37,849 bases of DNA from Flavobacteriia bacterium (GTDB lineage Bacteria > Bacteroidota > Bacteroidia > Flavobacteriales > Schleiferiaceae): the NCBI GenBank assembly GCA_009921445.1, contig RFXV01000002.1:1-37849 (forward strand), written 5' to 3'. Shown here one piece after another: positions 35,337 through 37,849 of the stretch; within the stretch, counting starts at the first letter, position 1, and each line of letters begins with the position of its first letter. Below the pieces are notes generated by a model. It was given only the letters and a program-made list of their open reading frames with translations, was not told where the DNA came from and searched no databases. Both the position numbers and the translations under genes were made by a program.

Positions 35337-37779
35337 TGGGATCGGGCTGAAGGAGATCGCCAAACGCATCAATGGCAGGGTGGAAGGGCCCTTGACCGAT
35401 GAACCCATCCGGCATTTGATCCTGGACAGCAGAAAATTCCAAGGCCGTCCCAATGCATTGTTCTTTGCGCTGAAAGGGGAGTCGCATGATGGGCATTTCT
35501 TTCTGGGCGAACTCTATCAAAAAGGCCAAAGACGATTTGTGGTGGAACGGATGCCTGAAATACCGCAGCCCGATGCCACCTATATTCTGGTGGAAGATGC
35601 GCTCAAGGCTTTACAGCAGCTTGCTGGCAGTCATCGCAAGCAATTCAATTGTCCCGTGTTGGCGATCACGGGCTCCAATGGCAAGACGGTCCTGAAGGAA
35701 TGGGCCCACCAGCTCATCGGCCCGGACAGGCGGATGGTGCGCAGTCCAAAGAGCTACAACTCTCAGGTAGGAGTTCCACTCTCCTTATGGGCCATGAGGG
35801 AAGACCACGAATTGGCGGTCATTGAGGCCGGCATCAGCCGACCTGGTGAAATGGAGAGGCTGGAACGCATGATCCGTCCGACCATTGGGATCATGAGCAA
35901 TATCGGCTCGGCCCATCAGGAACACTTTGCCAAGATCGGCGACAAGGTGAAGAGCAAAATGGCCCTTTTTCGTCGGGCGGAGTGCCTGATCTATTGCGCA
36001 GATCATCCGCTCATTCGCAAGAGAGCGCAAAAATCAGGAGTCGAGCGTCTGATCGACTGGTCCGCACAAGGTCAACCAGCGGAAGTTCAGTTGATCGACC
36101 AAAAGATCCGCAAGGGATTTACACATTTGAAGGTTCGGTCCGCCGGAACAGAGGTGGTTTTTCGCATTCCATTCACCGATCAGGCATCTGTTGAGAATGC
36201 CATGCACCTGTTCTGTTTGTGCAGAGAATGGGGTCTGTCCAAGCAGAAGATACAGCGTCGGATGTCTGCTCTTCAGGCGGTGGATATGCGCCTCGAACTG
36301 AAGGCGGCAAGGGAAGATGCATTGCTGATCAACGATTCCTATAATTCAGATCCCGAATCTCTTCGGATCGCATTGGATTTTATGGGCACCCACAAGAAGC
36401 GCCGTCCCTCCGTTCTGCTGCTTTCGGATATGGTGGACCAAATAGAAGAGGATTGGGTAGAACGTGTGGTGGCACTTGTAGAGGAAAAGAAGATCGATCT
36501 GTTCATCGGGGTCGGCCCGGTTCTTCAGCGGAACGCAGATCGATTTCCAGATTCTTCGCACTTTTTTTCGAACACTGCAGATCTGCTGGGTCGTTGGTCC
36601 GAGATCCACTGGTCATCCAAGATCATTCTGTTGAAAGGCGCCCGGCGCTTTGCCTTTGAGCAGATCCGCAACCGCCTGGAGTACAAACTGCATCAGACCG
36701 TTTTGCGCATCGATCTCAACGCCCTGTCGGAAAACCTCCAAAAGCTTCGGATGGCGCTGCGTCCAGAGGTGCGCATCATGGCGGTGGTGAAAGCCTTCAG
36801 TTATGGAGCGGGGAGTGTGGAAGTGGCTTCCTTGCTTCAGTTCAACAAAGTGGACCACTTGGCCGTGGCCTACGCGGATGAGGGCCTCGCCTTGCGTCGT
36901 TCGGGTGTTCGCCTGCCCATCATGGTGATGAATCCCGATGCGGACTCATTTCCAGCTATGATCGAAAATGAACTGGAGCCGGAGATCTACAGCTTTAGCG
37001 TGCTGCAGCAGTTCATAGATGCCCTGAAGCAGACCAATTACTCCGGCGAGCGCAGACCGGTACACATCAAGCTGGATACGGGCATGCACCGATTGGGTTT
37101 TGTCGAGGAGGATGTCCATGCACTCTGTTCCATTCTTCAAAGTGAATCCCAATTGCATGTGGCTTCTGTCTTTTCTCATTTGGCAGCCAGTGAAGATCCG
37201 TCGCTCAAGAGGGAGACTTTGATCCAGATCGAACGTTTTCGAGCCATGAGTGCGCAACTCAGTGAAGCCGTTCCCTATCCTGTCTGTCGGCACATACTCA
37301 ATTCAGCGGGCATTCGAAACTACCCGGAGGCTCAGTTCGATATGGTGCGCACAGGCATTGGCCTCCACGGATCAGGGGAGCAGAGCGGACGTCCCGTGGC
37401 CACTCTTTTGACGCGCATCAGCCAGATCAAGATGCTGCGCAAAGGCGATGGGGTGGGCTATGGTTTTTCCTACTCTGCACCAAATGACATGCGCATAGCT
37501 ACTTTGTCCATCGGGTATGCCGATGGCTTCGATCGTCGCTTGTCCAATGGAGTGGGGCAGGTCTACCTCAATGGACATCGCGCAGAGGTAGTGGGCAAGG
37601 TGTGCATGGATCTCTGCATGGTCGATGTGACCAATATTCCTTGTCAGGAGGGTGATGAGGTGGAAGTCTTCGGAACGAACATACGGGTGGAGGAGGTGGC
37701 TGAACGCATGGATACCATTCCCTATGAGGTTCTGACCTCCATTTCGCAACGGGTCAAGAGAATTTACGTTCAGGAGTGA
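35326..37779 (+). CDS. murF-alr: bifunctional UDP-N-acetylmuramoyl-tripeptide:D-Ala-D-Ala ligase / alanine racemase
   Basis: MurF part: LAITGSNGKTVLKEW, NDSYNSDPESLRIAL; Alr part: RIDLNALSENLQKLR...MAVVKAFSYGAGSVEVA, HIKLDTGMHRLGF, SIGYADGFDRRLSNG. Confidence 0.95.
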   Translation: MKNDGIGLKEIAKRINGRVEGPLTDEPIRHLILDSRKFQGRPNALFFALKGESHDGHFFLGELYQKGQRRFVVERMPEIPQPDATYILVEDALKALQQLAGSHRKQFNCPVLAITGSNGKTVLKEWAHQLIGPDRRMVRSPKSYNSQVGVPLSLWAMREDHELAVIEAGISRPGEMERLERMIRPTIGIMSNIGSAHQEHFAKIGDKVKSKMALFRRAECLIYCADHPLIRKRAQKSGVERLIDWSAQGQPAEVQLIDQKIRKGFTHLKVRSAGTEVVFRIPFTDQASVENAMHLFCLCREWGLSKQKIQRRMSALQAVDMRLELKAAREDALLINDSYNSDPESLRIALDFMGTHKKRRPSVLLLSDMVDQIEEDWVERVVALVEEKKIDLFIGVGPVLQRNADRFPDSSHFFSNTADLLGRWSEIHWSSKIILLKGARRFAFEQIRNRLEYKLHQTVLRIDLNALSENLQKLRMALRPEVRIMAVVKAFSYGAGSVEVASLLQFNKVDHLAVAYADEGLALRRSGVRLPIMVMNPDADSFPAMIENELEPEIYSFSVLQQFIDALKQTNYSGERRPVHIKLDTGMHRLGFVEEDVHALCSILQSESQLHVASVFSHLAASEDPSLKRETLIQIERFRAMSAQLSEAVPYPVCRHILNSAGIRNYPEAQFDMVRTGIGLHGSGEQSGRPVATLLTRISQIKMLRKGDGVGYGFSYSAPNDMRIATLSIGYADGFDRRLSNGVGQVYLNGHRAEVVGKVCMDLCMVDVTNIPCQEGDEVEVFGTNIRVEEVAERMDTIPYEVLTSISQRVKRIYVQE

Positions 37780-37780
37780 T

Positions 37781-37849
37781 ATGATAAAAAATCTCCTCGG
37801 CCAGCTTTCCCTTCTTTCCGTCGTTCAGGTGATCTCAACGCTGATACCG
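37781..37849 (+). CDS. 5' end of a membrane protein (partial; MIKNLLGQLSLLSVVQVISTLIP...)
   Basis: ATG one base after the murF-alr stop, hydrophobic N-terminus; resembles the start of polysaccharide flippases but too short to assign. Confidence 0.5.
   Translation, partial: MIKNLLGQLSLLSVVQVISTLIP

Noticed and set aside
1-37849. Defence island, prophage, IS element, CRISPR array or biosynthetic cluster
   Set aside because: No transposase, integrase, phage structural, Cas, or NRPS/PKS signatures and no regularly spaced direct repeats were seen by eye.

Overview
The window is a gene-dense stretch of a Bacteroidota (Flavobacteriia-like) chromosome, made up mostly of housekeeping genes. Recognisable genes include a TrmH-family methyltransferase, NlpC/P60, thiolase, pheT, rlmD, a phosphoribosyltransferase, aroK, tRNA-Lys(TTT), tRNA-Leu(GAG), msrB, a coiled-coil gene plus zapA, rny, a nucleoside phosphorylase, a secreted endonuclease I/lamin-tail/FG-GAP protein, a TonB-dependent receptor, holA, a stand-alone HsdR-N-like nuclease, an rlmI-like gene, a gluQ-like gene, an ABC permease, a DoxX/BT_3928-like gene, a DUF1599-like gene, folP, cdaA, corA, a SIS-domain gene, an M3 peptidase, an EamA transporter, a Cys/Met PLP enzyme, an RCK protein, a lipoprotein, tdk and a murF-alr fusion. 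I saw no mobile element, CRISPR array or obvious defence island. The signals most worth following up are: (i) Bacteroidota -7 promoter boxes (TAnnTTTG) placed exactly 4 nt before several start codons, which predicts leaderless transcripts; (ii) a perfect 29-bp tandem duplication that frameshifts rlmI, where deleting one copy restores the frame; (iii) a rod-like structured RNA between zapA and rny, interpreted as a 6S-like RNA, with a possible alternative closing stem; (iv) a frameshift in a large secreted nuclease gene; and (v) six convergent gene junctions with 0-16 bp or overlapping stops and no room for terminators.
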